A DNA stretch of 47,500 nucleotides from Symbiodinium natans. Taxonomy: Eukaryota; Sar; Dinophyceae; Suessiales; Symbiodiniaceae. The position numbers were made by a program, and so were the translations under genes. The notes beneath the pieces were generated by a model. That model was given only the letters and a program-made list of their open reading frames with translations. It searched no databases and was not told where the DNA came from. The DNA is taken from the NCBI GenBank assembly GCA_905221605.1, contig CAJNDS010000824.1, forward strand, positions 130,001 to 177,500, read 5' to 3'. Numbering within the stretch: position 1 is the first letter of the stretch; every line of letters starts with the position of its first letter. Positions 21,499 through 33,533 of this stretch are shown piece after piece.

Positions 21499-22415
21499 AC
21501 CCGACTGCCCGAGCTCGGTGTAGCCTCGGACACCGTCATAAACGGTAAAAGATGTTTTCTTTGTTTGGTAGCAACCACACGCAGAGTTTTGTGACTCTAT
21601 GAGAAGGAGAGATGTCCAGTCCATCTCCAGAAGCTTTGTGATGATTCGGTGCTTCGGCGCGTGCTTTCCTGCAGGCATACCTGGTCCGGCTATGGGATCA
21701 TAAGCCTCATCTCAGGCAGCTTGCAAAGAGGGTTTCTTTGGATGTTGCCCTGGTGAGCTGTGGCTGCCTTCTGCCCCCCCCATGAGCGCTGGGCCCGCAG
21801 GTAGCAGCAAGTTCTTCAGCGCACAGGCCCCTTGGGCATAAGAGTGTTTAGGGTTTAGGGTTTAGGAGTGTGGGGGTAAGCTCACCACGCTTCATCGTTT
21901 CTGTGATGTTCTGTGCCCTGGTTGGCCTTAAATTCTGACGAGACTCACAGGCAGAGGCAGAGGAGGACCCCCTGGAAGAGCTTCCTGTCGCCGTCAACGA
22001 GGTGCCATAGCCTTCTTTGACTCCTGGCCTTTTGCACCCAAATCTGCCCCCAAAAACTCACAAAACATGATCGTGGGTCTTCGCCTTTCGGCCTCCCGCA
22101 GCTGCGTTGCTCAACCGCGGACCACATGCTCAGAAGCGAAGGACTCCGAATGACATACCCATAGTGACAGCCATGCCATCCAGCCCCCCCAAAGCACTCA
22201 AAGGATGCGAGCTTTGTCAAGACATAGCAAGACCAGCCGGGACTCCGGAAGTGCATTCCTCCTTCGCCCGGCGAGGTGCAGGCCAGGCCAAATGCCCAAG
22301 ACGACAAAGCACTCCCAAGCCACCCCGAAAACCCAAACTAACCCCAAACAACTATGCACCAGCAAAGGCATACACAAAGCTGCCGCTCCCCTGTTGGCCT
22401 GCAAAGGCAGTGGCC

Positions 22416-25400
22416 ATGGGCAAAGCCGGCAAGAAGAAGTCGGACAAAAAGGGTTTCCTGGATGGCCAGGTGGGAGTGGCACCTTTCCGGCTTCGGGGAT
22501 TCAATGGTCAGCGGAATAGGAGGGTGCCAGTCGTACAAGGAAGCAGGAGGTTGTATAAGAGTTGACAAAAGCCGGCCTGCAACATGATCTAGGGTCATCT
22601 TAGGTTCTGGAGCCCGGGCACGACGCCACCAATGCACCTGCAGTTACATTTTTTTAGTTGCACCGCCTGCAGATCGGCAACGTCTTCTTTCTGACAATTG
22701 CTGCTGCCATTGGCGGCTTGGAGAGAAGGGCTTCGAAAGTCTGTTGTTTTGGGCGACGGCTGGCTGTGAATCGCCGGGCCAGGCTTGACTTTACCAGCCG
22801 AGATCAGCCGAGGCTATTGCCGCTACCATCAGATCCCGATCCCCGTCCTGGACGACCTCGTCCGCAAGGCCCTCTACGGCGGTGCCGGAGGTGGCAACAG
22901 CCCAAAGCCCTCTCAAAGCCTTAAACCCTCCCGAAGCCCTCCCTTAACCCTAAAACCTAAACCCTAACCCTAAACCCTAAACTAAGTGAGGGGTCGCTTC
23001 CGTCGAGCGACAGACCCCGAACGCTCGGCCGAGGGCCTTACAGCCCGAGCGCCCAAGCGAAAAGAGAAACGGAAAGGTGAGGGTTAAGCCTCACCGTCTG
23101 TCCTGGACAGGCCAACGGACATCGGCCTTTTTTACGACAACGTCAGTACTCGGCTAAGGGATGGCCGGGACCCAGACCACCTTTAGCGTAGCTAAAGTAT
23201 AACCCCAAATCGTAACCCTTTTCTCTCTGGATGTGGTTCAGGGTTTTGGGTTCAGGGTTTGCCGGGCACCCCCCCCCGGGGGCCCCCTGGCCTCTTGTGG
23301 CTGGATTCCTGGACCAGGAGGCTGGCGAGGGGTCCAGGCAGGCTGGTTGGTCTTTTTTCATGGGCTCGAATCGGAGGCCCCCGTCTCGCCGGTCTGGGAG
23401 ACTCTTTACAAAGGCTCGAACCAACCCAGAAAGTGCTTCAAAAAGAGCGGGGACCCCAGGATTTGCCCGTACCCGCTAAGAACGATGGTTTTGGGCACCC
23501 CTGCATTTTGCTCCAAAAGGGTCAGGAAAGCCCCAGCAAACCCCAAGAGCCACCAAAAGGCTTCAAAAGTTTCCCTGACCTTCAAATAAATAAGGGCCTC
23601 TACGGGCCCTGACACGCCGAAGGCCCGAAAAGGGCCGAGGCTACCCCCAACCCCAGCTTAAACCCTAACACCGCAACTTTAAAAACATCAAAGCAAGCTT
23701 GCAAGCCAAACTCCCGCGACTTGGGACTCCGGGGGCCCTCTGGAAGCTGGTGGACCTCTTTTCTCTAGCCGGACGCTCAGGGCTTAAGAGGCTTGGGGCC
23801 CCAGGATTTGCCCGTGCCTGCAAGGACAAATGCGATTTTTTGTACTAAGAACGAGTTTTGGGCACCCCCCAGAAGGGCCAGGAAAAGCCCCCAGGAAGCC
23901 CCCAAGAGCCACCAAAAAGGCTTGAGGCCCTTAAAGAAGGGGAATCCAGGAGCCGGCACAAAGGGTTTCCCTGACCTTCAAATAAATAAGGGCCTCTACG
24001 GGCCCTGACACGCCGAAGGCCCGAAAAGGGCCGAGGCTACCCCCAACCCCAGCTTAAACCCTAACACCGCAACTTTAAAAACATAAAAGCAAGCATCGGG
24101 GCACAAGAAAAATACATTCCATAAACCCTAAACCCTAATAGAGTATGGTGTGGGTGGCCGGGGTGGGTTGACGGGCAACGCGAGCGCGCGGCCCGGGGTG
24201 CTTCACACCCGAGCGCGCGCCCTCCCCTGACACACCCTAAACCCTAAACCCTAAACCCTAAACCCTAAACCCTAAACCCTAAACCCTAAACCCTAAACCC
24301 TAAACCCTAAACCCTAAACCCTAAACCCTAAACCCTAAACCCTAAACCCTAAACGAAAACAGGAAGCCACCCCAGCTCGCCTCTCTCCCCTGGAGGCGGC
24401 TCCGGCGGTGCGGACGAGGTCCTCACCTCCTTCGCGGATGCCAAGGACGGCAAGGCCATCGCCGGGGGCCCAGAGTGGTGGAGGCCAGGGTTTAGGGTGT
24501 AGGGTTTAGGGTTAGGGTTTAGGGTTTAGGGTTTAGGGTTTAGGGTTTAGGGTTTAGGGTTTAGGGTTTAGGGTTTAGGGGTTAGGGGTTTAGGGTTTAG
24601 GGTTTAGGGTTTAGGGTTTAGGGTTTAGGGTTTAGGGTCCCCACCTCCCCAAAACTGTTTCTTGGTTGGGGAGGAGGGAATTGGGGCCCTCTGTCGACCC
24701 TTTAAGTGATGAAACAGGGTACCTCATTCCTTCATTCCCTACTGAGAGCCAGCCAGAAAATCCTCAATTTAGGCCTTCAACACCAAAGTCTCAGAAACCC
24801 TAAACTTTAAACCCTAAACCCCAAACCCCAAACCCTAGACCCTAAACCCTAAACCCCAAACCCCAAACCCTAAACCCTAAACCCTAAGCCCTAAACCTCG
24901 GCCATTGGGATCGCTGCCGAGGCGACGACCGACCTCCTGGGCCAGATCCAGCGCTTCTGCGGCTCCCGCGGCAAGTGCACGGACGACTACTGGGCGCGCA
25001 GCACCGGTTTAGGGTTTAGGCTTTAGGGTTTCGGGTTTAGGGCTTGGGGTTCAGGGTTTAGGGTTTGGGGTTCTTTGTTGGGGGTCGGGGCAGGGCGTGT
25101 CACGTGTCTTGGGCTGTGCGCAAGTTCGAGGATTCTTTCCACCCAAGTGTGTGCCCACGAGGCCCAAGGCCACTAACCGAGCTGCGGAGCACTAGAGCTT
25201 TTTGCCTCATACTGTAAGCACGACTTGAAAGTTCCTTGGTAGTTGATAAGTAGGGTGATAATTAGTGCAGAAACCCTGACAAACCCGGACGACCCCCCCC
25301 CCCCCAAAAAAAAAAAAACAGAAAAACAACAACAAACAAATGAAACAATCAGAAAACAATCAAAAAACCCTTAACAAAGGCCCCCCAACAAAAACGAAGA

Positions 25401-27838
25401 AAAACAAAAAAATGCCCAACAAAAGATAAGACAAAAAAGCAGGGAAAATCACCTCAAAACAGCCCTAAAGCTTCGCCCCCAGAAGCCCCCAAGACCCTAA
25501 ACCCTAAACCCTAAACCCTCAACCCTAACCCCTAAACCCTAAACCCTAAACCCTAAACCCTAAACCCTAAACCCTAAACCCTAAACCTCCAAGCCAGGAG
25601 GCCATCCCGAAGGTGGCCGAGGCCTTGAAGAAGGGGCCCGGTACCTGGGACCGAAAGCCGATGAAGAAGGCCCAAACACACAGGGGGTCTTCAGGGGGTT
25701 TAGGGTTTAGGGTTTAGGGTTTAGGGTTTGCTGTGATAGGGCGTAGATGCTGTGAAGGCTAGGTTTTGGAACAAGCTCGAAAGCTTCGTGAGGCGCGAAG
25801 AGCAGCTTTGGCCCGAATGTGGAAGGCCATCTAACACTTTTCTCCCACCCCACGCCGTTCGAGGCGGCAAAGCCACCCAAACGTATTCCTTTTAGGGTTT
25901 AGGCCTAAACTCAAGCCAACTGCTCCTTTCCATTAAACTTCTTCATTCCGTCACGGTGGTCGCCAGCCTGGTTCAGGTTCACAAAAAAAGCCACAGGCAG
26001 AAGAGCAGAAAGGCCCAGATGGGCCGTGAGGCTCAGGCCCACCAGAACCTGCGCCCGGGCAGGGGAGTTTTTTTGGACCCGAAAACAGCTGGCTCCCTGG
26101 TTTCTGGGCACGCTGCGCCGACGGCTCCAGGACCCCTGGGCTGGGGCCCTGGGGGTAGCCCCCCTCAAAATGCCAGCGCTCTTTAGGAACGTTTAGGCGG
26201 GCGAGCGACCTGGGTCGGCTTGCGCCGTCGAGGTCGAAGGGCTTAAGGGGGGCGGCCTAGGCCCTGAGTTTAGGGTGTAGGGTTTAGTGTTGTGGCCCAA
26301 ATTCGGGGCCTTGCGTTGCCGCTTTGTCCAGGCCAAGGCCAATGAGCTGGATGCCGGAGACCCAAGCAGAGGGTGCAAGGGTAGGTGGGAGATTCGGGCA
26401 GGTGGGTCGAAAGGCCCCTGACTGACTCTGCTCAACACCCAACACACCGCCCATTCCATGGAGCCGAAACCCAAAAAAAACTGAGGGTCTCCTGGTGAAG
26501 CTGGCAGAGCGGCCGCAAGCCAGGCATCTCCGGCAACCACGCGACTTTCCAAACCGGTTCACCACTAGACGGCGTGTCAGGGTTAGATGTGAAGACATGG
26601 TAAGGCTCCCGAAAATTAGGGCCCCCTTTGTGGGTGCCTATTGCAAGCTGTGTACTGAACAACAAGGAGCATAGTTTAGAACGGGCAGATCTGGGATAGG
26701 TTTCCCTTTGGTATCATGTCTGGTTGCACGCATATTTTCGGAGCCTCTTCTGGCATTCAAACATAGGCATGTAGCTCATGCGCTAGAGCAAACTTGTCAG
26801 CTGATTATTCAGCTCAGCAACAAGCAACTATCTGGCCCATCATGATTTGATCCATGCTGCTGCACGAATCTAAGTGCAGTGGTTCCAGTGTGGTAGCCGC
26901 ACGCCCACGCGCCCGACTCAACCCCCCCTCCCCCCTTTTAAACCCCCAAAGTCCTAAACCCTGAGCTGCCCTAAGCCGAACCTTCATGCTCCTAAAACCC
27001 AAAGTTTAGAAGCAATCCATGATAAGCCGTTCCCTAGGAAAGGAGCCTCAGAGGCTCCCTTTTCTGCCCTAGCAGGACCGACGCAGTTTGGGCAGCTCTA
27101 CGGACCATGTCGAAGGAGTGAGGGGGGCTGTAGGGTTTAGGGTTTAGGGTTGATTCTGATTTTGTTCAAGGTTTTAGAGGTTGGGGGGTTTTGGGGTTGT
27201 AGAGAGGGTGCAAAGAGAGCGTTTTAAGTTCTTTTTTGAGAAGGGTTGGGAGTTTTGGGGTTGCAGAGCGGGTTTGGGTTTTGGGGCTTGCTATGGTGGC
27301 CTTCTGAACCCCCCTAAACCCTAAACCCTGAACCCTAAACCCTAAACCTAGAACCCTAAACCCTAAACCCTAAACCCTAAACCCTAAACCCTAAACCCTA
27401 AACCCTAAACCCTAAACCCTAAACCCTAAACCCTAAACCCTAAACCGTAAGCACACTGCCGTGCAGAGGAACTCTTGGACGTGACGCCGAAATCGATGTG
27501 GCTTGGCCGATGGCGTGGGACAGGGCAGTGCACTTTGTTACGTCTGATGGCCACAAGCCTTAGACTCTAAACCCTAAACCCTAAACCTTGAACCCTAAAC
27601 CCTAAACCCTAAACCCCAAACCTTGAACCCTAAACCCTAAACCCGAAACCCGAAACCCGAAACCCTAAACCCTAAACCCTCAGCATCCCTCATCCCTCCC
27701 AGCCATATGCAAAGCCTTTGGGTGGAGAAGCCCAGGAAAGAGTCCTTAGCGTCGCGTGTCGCGCTCAAAAGCGCCAAGCCACCCGACGGGGCGGTCAAGG
27801 AGGAGCCGGAGCCCGAGAAGGAGGCGCGGGGCTGTTGA
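22416..27838 (+). CDS. Lysine-rich protein of unknown function, eight or nine small exons
   Basis: Starts at ATG 22416 with MGKAGKKKSDKKGFLDGQ and a GT donor at 22470. Later exons: 22803-22890 (begins ISRGYCRYHQIPIPVLDDLV), 23044-23076 (APKRKEKRK, nuclear-localisation-like, donor GTGAGG), 24376 to about 24489 (GGADEVLTSFADAKDGKAIA), about 24915-25006 (ATTDLLGQIQRFCGSRGKCT), 25598 to about 25690 (EAIPKVAEALKKGPGTWDRK), 27076-27117 (DRRSLGSSTDHVEG, donor GTGAGG), 27469 to about 27520 (ELLDVTPKSMWLGRWRGTG) and 27703-27838, whose end AVKEEPEPEKEARGC meets TGA. Phases agree at the first two joins and the last two; the middle joins are ambiguous. The exons at about 24376, 24915 and 25598 are bracketed by CCCTAAA and TTTAGGG arrays. 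Not recognised. Basic termini suggest a nuclear or nucleic-acid-associated role, by inference only. Confidence 0.6.
23450..24090. repeat. Imperfect tandem duplication in an intron
   Basis: Copy 1 is about 23450-23688 and copy 2 about 23797-24085. They share CCAGGATTTGCCCGT, CCAAGAGCCACCAAAA and a nearly identical 3' block from TTTCCCTGACCTTC to AACTTTAAAAACAT. The second is longer by an insertion between the shared parts. Both lie between the exons at 23044 and 24376. Confidence 0.85.
24237..24354. repeat. Perfect CCCTAAA array at an intron 3' end
   Basis: About 17 perfect CCCTAAA units 22 nt upstream of the exon at 24376. Confidence 0.95.
24486..24638. repeat. TTTAGGG array at an intron 5' end
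   Basis: About 21 TTTAGGG units beginning at the donor of the exon at 24376. With the array at 24237 it brackets that exon in mirror orientation. Confidence 0.95.
25497..25587. repeat. CCCTAAA array at an intron 3' end
   Basis: About 13 units ending 10 nt before the exon at 25598, which is followed by a TTTAGGG array at 25697-25729. Confidence 0.9.
27308..27446. repeat. CCCTAAA array at an intron 3' end
   Basis: About 19 nearly perfect units, followed by CACACTGCCGTGCAG and the exon at 27469. A second C-rich array lies at 27570-27680, upstream of the terminal exon. Confidence 0.95.
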
Positions 27839-29124
27839 CCCAAAAACGAAGAAAGAGGCGACTTTTTCTGCACCCTTTAAGCACACATGGTTCGACGGCT
27901 GTATCTGGTTGTACTTGTAGTCACAGTTTCAGCAGCATGAGCCCCGACAGCAGTGCAGTTCACACTGCATTGTACAGGATTGCTTTCAAGTCGAGCTGTA
28001 GCATGTGATGCATCCAGCTTCGTGCCCAGGAAGTTGTCGTGGACGACTTGCCCTGAGTTCCGGCAGGGACAAGCCAGGATCCTCCCTGTCGCAAGCATCC
28101 CCGTGGAAGCAATCTTAATTTCTGTGCCCTTCGAAACTGGCAGGAGTTGGAGCAGCGGCTTAGCGTTTTGCTGCACTTTCATGGGACCTGATTGCTTGTG
28201 ATGCTATGCGCTCGTGTAGCTCAGTTTGAAGAACAGTAGGGTGCTGAAGCTCAGAGCTTCCTTCCCAGCAAAAGAAGGCAGCCTTTGCCTTGTAGTGCTG
28301 GGAAGATCCGTTTCCCCTCATGTTCCCCCGATTACGCGGGCCGGTGACCCCGGGTTTTGGCAAAAGAAACAGCCAGTTGCGGAGGCCTGTCGGCAGATCT
28401 TGCTGTGCTCTGTCTTGCGCTTCGCTTTCTTGCGCTCCCCGCAGGTGGCGCTGGTGGAGCAGGATCACGAGTGGGGAGGTGGCGGTGATTCGCCTGGCTC
28501 TTATATAGATACTTCACGGATGGGTGCGGATGGCATCGGACTCCAGCGCAGAAAGAGGGCTCGTCTGATCCTATAGAGGTCATCCTCCGGGTCCTCGACG
28601 CCACCGCGACAGCGAGCTCGAGGTGCACCTGGCTACGACTTCCAAGACTGCGGTGCCAGGTCAGTTCCAGAGAGTAGTAGATAGTAGCAGTCAGAAGCAG
28701 GTGTAAGGTTTTTTTTTTTTTTTTTTCCGGCTCTTGCCGGGCATAGCCATTCCATTCTGTCCCTGCTGTCCGGCTCAACAGCTGTGCACCATGATGTGCA
28801 TGGAGGGGAAGCCAATTTCCCACCGCACAGTCTAAGAGCTTCCTACAGAAAGGCCTTGGCCGACAAGAAAGACCCTGGACTAGTGCCGGCTGAACATTCA
28901 CCAGAAAAGCACTGAAGGCCGCTTTTGAAACCACAGTGTCAGGCGATGTCAGTCACATCTGAGTGTAAACTTTCGAACAACCTCCCCCCTCACAGGCACC
29001 TTCTGAAACACACACACACACACACACAAGCGGCTACTTCTCTACTGCCCTCACTGCCCTCGTAGCGTGAACATTCCGGGATCTGTGGGCAGAGTGGCCC
29101 GAATCGACTCGGATCCGCGCGACC
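27839..29124. other. Repeat-poor stretch, possible exon at 28451, no complete gene
   Basis: After CTCCCCGCAG (near 28445) a frame reads VALVEQDHEWGGGGDSPGSY and runs to a stop at 28576. It could be a terminal exon or end at a GTGGGG donor, with weak support. A 200-codon antisense ORF (28332-28934) spans a T homopolymer of about 18 nt at 28709 and is not credible. A (CA)n run lies at 29010-29028. Confidence 0.35.
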
Positions 29125-32100
29125 ATGCCGTGGGGCGGCGGCGGCGGAAGCAAGACAGCTCTTGGGCTCTGGGTGCGTTTGGGTGGTTTCTGAAGAAGGG
29201 GGGGGGGGGGCCTCTTTGCCTCGTTTAGAGGGCAGCTGCGGCTGAAAACAATCTTGGGTTTCACGAGTTTGAGTCCGGATATGCAAAAAAAAACGTCACA
29301 CGAGTGCCGTCGGACATGCGCAGCGCTTGCGCACGGACCCTGACAGGAGCAAGCTCAGTGGCAACCCTGGCAGCATCAACAGGCTCGGAGGCAAAAAACC
29401 CGAGCAGATAAAAAGATGGAGCCCGCAGCATCAACCCCTAAACCTTTCCTGAGGGGCCCTTCTACCCCAATAGTAGGATCCTGATGTTTCAGTATTTTTT
29501 TTGGGGCCCCCTTAGGGTTCAGGGTCTAGGGTTTAGGGTTTAGGGCTTAGGGTTTAGGGTTTAGGGTTTAGGGTTTAGGGATTAGGGTTTAGGGTTTAGG
29601 GTTTAGGGTTTAGGGATTAGGTTTAGGGTTTAGGGTTTAGGGTTTAGGGTTTAGGGATTAGGGTTTAGGGATTAGGGTTTAGGGATTAGGGTTTAGGTTT
29701 TAGGGTTTAGGGTGTAAGCATCAGACCTTAGATTCAAGAACGCGAAGCCGAAGGGCCCATGGCCCGGCATTGGAAACAACCGCAGCCAAGCCTTGACTCT
29801 GAAACCAAGGTGACAAGAGGGGCTTGGGGCTTGGGTTTTAGGGTTTGGGGCTTGGGGTTTGGGGTTTAGGGTTTGGGGTTTAGGGTTTAGGGTTTAGGGT
29901 TTGGGGTTTAAGGTTTAGGGTTTGGGGTTTAGGGTTTGGGGGTTTCGGGTTTGGGGTTTAGGGTTTGGGGGTTTCGGGTTTGGGGTGTGCAAGAGATAGG
30001 GTTTCGGGTTTTGACTTTCTTTGAAAGTAGCTTTCATGGAGCCCCAGCCCAGCGAAGTTCAACTCTGACCCTTCCTAATGTCCACGCATAGCTGGGTTTC
30101 GCATGCCGGGATTGATTCGGAACACATTTTGAAGTTCTGTTCCCTTTCGCATCTAAACCCAGAGAAGTGAAAAAACTTCGATCAGGCCGTGAATTCCACC
30201 CCAGAAGACACCCTAACTAAACCCTAAACCCCAAACCCTGAACCCGGCCTAAACGCTGAACCCTACATCCCCCTTCCCCCTTTCAAACCCAGAGCCCCAC
30301 ACCCTGACTGCCCCAAAGGATGGCTGGGGACCTTCCGCCAGACACCTCGGAGGTGGAAGCGTTTTGTTTCACTGATAGGGTTTAGGGTTCAGGGTTTAGA
30401 GTTTAGGGTTTAGGGCTTTCTGAATATGGGGGTGCCTGACTTGCGGGGTTCCTGCAACGAGGCTGGTCGTATTTTGAATTACATTAGGGGGTCGCGCATT
30501 TTTGAGGAATGCCCATATCATTTTCTCGTTAGGCTGGCTTGAGGATTTTTGGGTCTCGGGGAGTTATGGGGGGGTCTTACAGCTTTGCGGTCTCTAGGGC
30601 TTTAGGAGGTCTTAGGGTTGTAGGATCTCAACAGCACGAAAACCTAAGCCTGGGGATACTTTATTTAAGTTCCTGGGGGCTTTTCGGGCTTCAGGGGCGC
30701 TCATGTTCGGATTTAGGGATTCCTTACGGATCCAGGCTGCGGATTTTGGGATTCCTTAAACTTTCTTGGGCTCATGCCTACGTGCCTTGGAGTGCTTGTG
30801 GGGTTAGGATGTCTGGTTTGTCAAAATATGCTTAAAAACCCGATGTTTCTGCGTTGTGGGAATCGTGGGTTTAGTGCTTCCACCCTTGAGAGCATAGATG
30901 TGTCACCGGACTTGCAGTCTGGATGCTGTGGTAGCATGGACAGCGTCCATGCTACCAGTGCATCCATTGGCCGCAGCACCATTCCCGAACGATGGTACCG
31001 TCCATGCTACCAGTGCATCCGAAATGCAAGTCCTATGCTCTCAAGATTGGAAACCCTAAGCCCACGATTCCCGCAACGCAGCAACATCGAGCTTTAGCAC
31101 CAGACCATCCCAGTTGTGCTTCTCATGCCAGATTTTTGTTGCTTAAAACAAAAGACGCGGGCAAACGAGCCGATCCACCCTAAACCCAGCAAGGCCAAAA
31201 AGTTTGAAACTTACCTTCGAAACCCAAAAGCTCCACAGCCCCCCAAATGCTACACCCCACCCTAAATCAAAGCCCTAATCCCTTAATACAAACCCTTAAA
31301 GCGGCCCAAAATCCTTAATCCCAAGCCCTGTAAATTGGGATAGTCCCCCTTATACTAACAGTCCTTAAAAGGATTCCCCCCCCCCCCCCCCATTATCATC
31401 CCCCCATTAAGGACTGTTTTTAAGGGGGAACCTCCCCCAAACCCTAAACCCTAAACCCTAAACCCTAAACCCTAAACCCTAAACCCTAAACCCTAAACCC
31501 TAAACCCTAAACCCTAAACCCGAAACCCGAAACCCGAAGCCCGAAACCCGAAACCCTAAACCCTAAACCCTAAACCCTAAACCTTACACCCTACAAGCCC
31601 TAACCCTTCAGGGTCACAAGCCGGCGTCTCTGAACCTCACGGCCGTGCTGATGGGTCGGGGGGCGCGCGTGGCCTCGTCGCAAGGCGCGGCATTGGGGGG
31701 AGGTTTGCGGCTTGGGTTGGTGGTTTATAGGGTTTAGGGTTTTAGGGTTTTAGGGTTTAGGGTTCAGGGTTCAGGGTTTAGGGTTAGGGTTTGGGGTTTA
31801 AGGGTTGGGGTTTTTGGGGTTTTAGGGTTGTAAAATGGACACTGGAACTTTCCCCGAAGCCCTAAACCTGCCACTGAGAAGCCCCCCTAAGTACCCAAGT
31901 AGGCCAGAAGTAGACTTATCATCAGTGAACATGTGAACCCCAGGAGTAGGCCCCAGAGAGCCGCTGTGCCAGGCATCAACGCCCACCACCGGGCTCCGAT
32001 GCCTGGGGCGCCAACATCTGCCCTGCCCGGGGGCACAGCCCAGGGCACATCTCCTCCCCAAACGCCTAAAACCCTAAACCCTAGACCCCTTGTTTTTAGG

Positions 32101-33533
32101 GTTTTAGGTTTTAGGGGCTTCATGGGTTTAGGGGTTTCAAGGGTTTAGGGGTTTAGGGTTTAGGGCGTTTGGGTTTTGTTGGTTTTGGGTTTAAGAGAGG
32201 TTTTAGAAGGGATGCTTGCCAGAACCAGATCCCCCTCAGTTGCCAGCGCTTGCGCCGACGCCCAGGAGTTCACTCCCAACGAATTGGAAGATGCCGGATT
32301 GGATCAAGCCGGACTCACACATTTGCGGCTTGCATGAGGAACTGGTTGTGGGTGATCTCGTTCATGTCACACCCTCTGCCTGCCACTGACAGGGAATGCT
32401 GCCCCTGCACAGTCTTCACAACATGCTGCGGCAGAAGGTAACCAGGTGGCTGCTTTTATCAAGCCTTGCACATCCTGCAGGTTATAACTCCCGAAGCACC
32501 GGCGAGAAGGTAGAGGTGGTCGTCGAGATGGTCAACACCGCGAAGCAGGAGGCTCTTCAATCGGTGTAAGATGGCTCTTATTTGGGGTGATTTCCCCAAA
32601 ACTTATTTGGAGCGATTTCCCCAAAACTTTGCCCATGTTTTTCTGAGGTTCCTATAAGAAAGATTTTTCGCACATGTGGCCAAAACTCCAGGAACTTGAC
32701 AGCTCGAAGCCCCGAGCCCTTCTGGCGGTTGTCAGATTTTGGTGGGTTCTACGAGGACCCTCATATGGGGGTTTGCGAAAACATGGGAACCCTAAATTAG
32801 AGCTGCACATAGAGTAGGATTCCCTTAGGATAAGGACCCCAAGAAGGTACCTGATTTTCGGAACCCTCACATAGAGCAATTCCTGTCTGAGCCCCCAAAG
32901 CGTGCGCAGGTAGAAGTTACGGGCGTCAGCGTGCCGGGATTCCTGAGAGTGATCCCTTTCAGCGTCATCGTGCCCTGTCTGCAAGAGATGCTCTTTCTAT
33001 GTGCCCCGTGCCAACCTACCTTCAGTGCTTGCGCACATGTTTGATGGTTGTTGCATTGTAGAGTGTAATGATGGGCAACCCAAGCTCCGAATTCTGACGT
33101 TTCGATGGTAGACATCAAAACCTGGACCGCTAAACCGTGGCAGCAAGCCGAGCAGGCGAGCGCCATGAATCCGCTCTTCCCACCGGAGGCCATGGTGCCT
33201 TTTCTTGCTGGAGAGCTCCCTGTTGCTGTTGTGACGGCTTCTGCCAGCACGTCGCCATTTCATGGTGTTTTTTTGCGTTCCTGAAGGCCTTGTCGAAGGG
33301 AGAGGCGGACGAGGAGAAGGCCTGCGCAACATCCCTAAGCCCTAAACCCTAAACCCCAGACCCTGAACCCGAAAAGTCGGAGACGTCCTCCTGAGCAACG
33401 AGCTTTCCCATCCGAACGCTCTGCGGAGGTGGAGGGCCCTCAGGTGGAGGGAGCCGAGGATCCAGGTGCAGTGGACCTTACGCGTGAGCGCAGCCGACCC
33501 TCGGACCTCGGACATCTCCACATGCGTGCTTAG
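29125..33533 (+). CDS. Unrecognised multi-exon gene
   Basis: Exons with agreeing phases in most joins: 29125-29172 (MPWGGGGGSKTALGLW, donor GTGCGT), 29739-29809 (NAKPKGPWPGIGNNRSQALT, GTGACA), 30319-30352 or 30379 (MAGDLPPDTSE), 31621-31689 or 31702 (PASLNLTAVLMGRGARVASS), 32266-32311 (EFTPNELEDAGLDQA, GA donor), 32393-32437 (AAPAQSSQHAAAE), 32481 to 32563 (EVVVEMVNTAKQEAL), 32910 to about 32990 (VEVTGVSVPGFLRVIPFSVI), 33144-33230 (MNPLFPPEAMVPFLAGELPV), 33287-33319 (ALSKGEADEEK) and 33396-33533 (TAG). The frame reaches TAA at 32567, but a GTGTAAG donor at 32564 lets the frame continue in phase into 32910, so one gene is preferred to two. VIPFSVIVPCLQ is hydrophobic and could be membrane-associated. 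No family recognised. Confidence 0.5.
29515..29712. repeat. TTTAGGG array with ATTAGGG variants
   Basis: About 28 units, with ATTAGGG every few repeats. A second degenerate TTTGGGG array follows at 29823-30010, after the exon-like stretch at 29739. Confidence 0.95.
30850..31080. mobile_element. Large foldback element with internal direct repeat
   Basis: Outer arms pair over about 48 nt: TGCGTTGTGGGAATCGTGGG (30850) complements the end CCCACGATTCCCGCAACGCA, and CTTGAGAGCATAG (30884) complements CTATGCTCTCAAG (31034). Inside, TAGCATGGAC and GTCCATGCTA form a second palindrome, and GTCCATGCTACCAGTGCATC is repeated at about 30949 and 30999. No credible ORF. It lies in the intron before exon 31621. 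Confidence 0.8.
31358..31417. repeat. Inverted repeat around a C homopolymer
   Basis: ACAGTCCTTAA and TTAAGGACTGT flank a run of about 17 C and a short spacer. Hairpin-capable. Immediately upstream of the CCCTAAA array at 31438. Confidence 0.75.
31438..31600. repeat. CCCTAAA/CCCGAAA array at an intron 3' end
   Basis: About 22 units, with a block of CCCGAAA variants at 31520-31552. It ends 21 nt before the exon at 31621. Confidence 0.95.

Noticed and set aside
21109-21678. 189-codon ORF on the minus strand
   Set aside because: It passes through a C/G homopolymer and telomeric repeat, has no motif, and is antisense to a well-supported terminal exon (21372-21498).
24237-24638. CRISPR-like repeat-spacer array
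   Set aside because: The repeats are contiguous 7-nt telomere units without regular spacers, in a eukaryotic setting.
28332-28934. 200-codon ORF on the minus strand
   Set aside because: It spans a homopolymer encoding a lysine run and shows no family signature; overlapping plus-strand ORFs are equally open.
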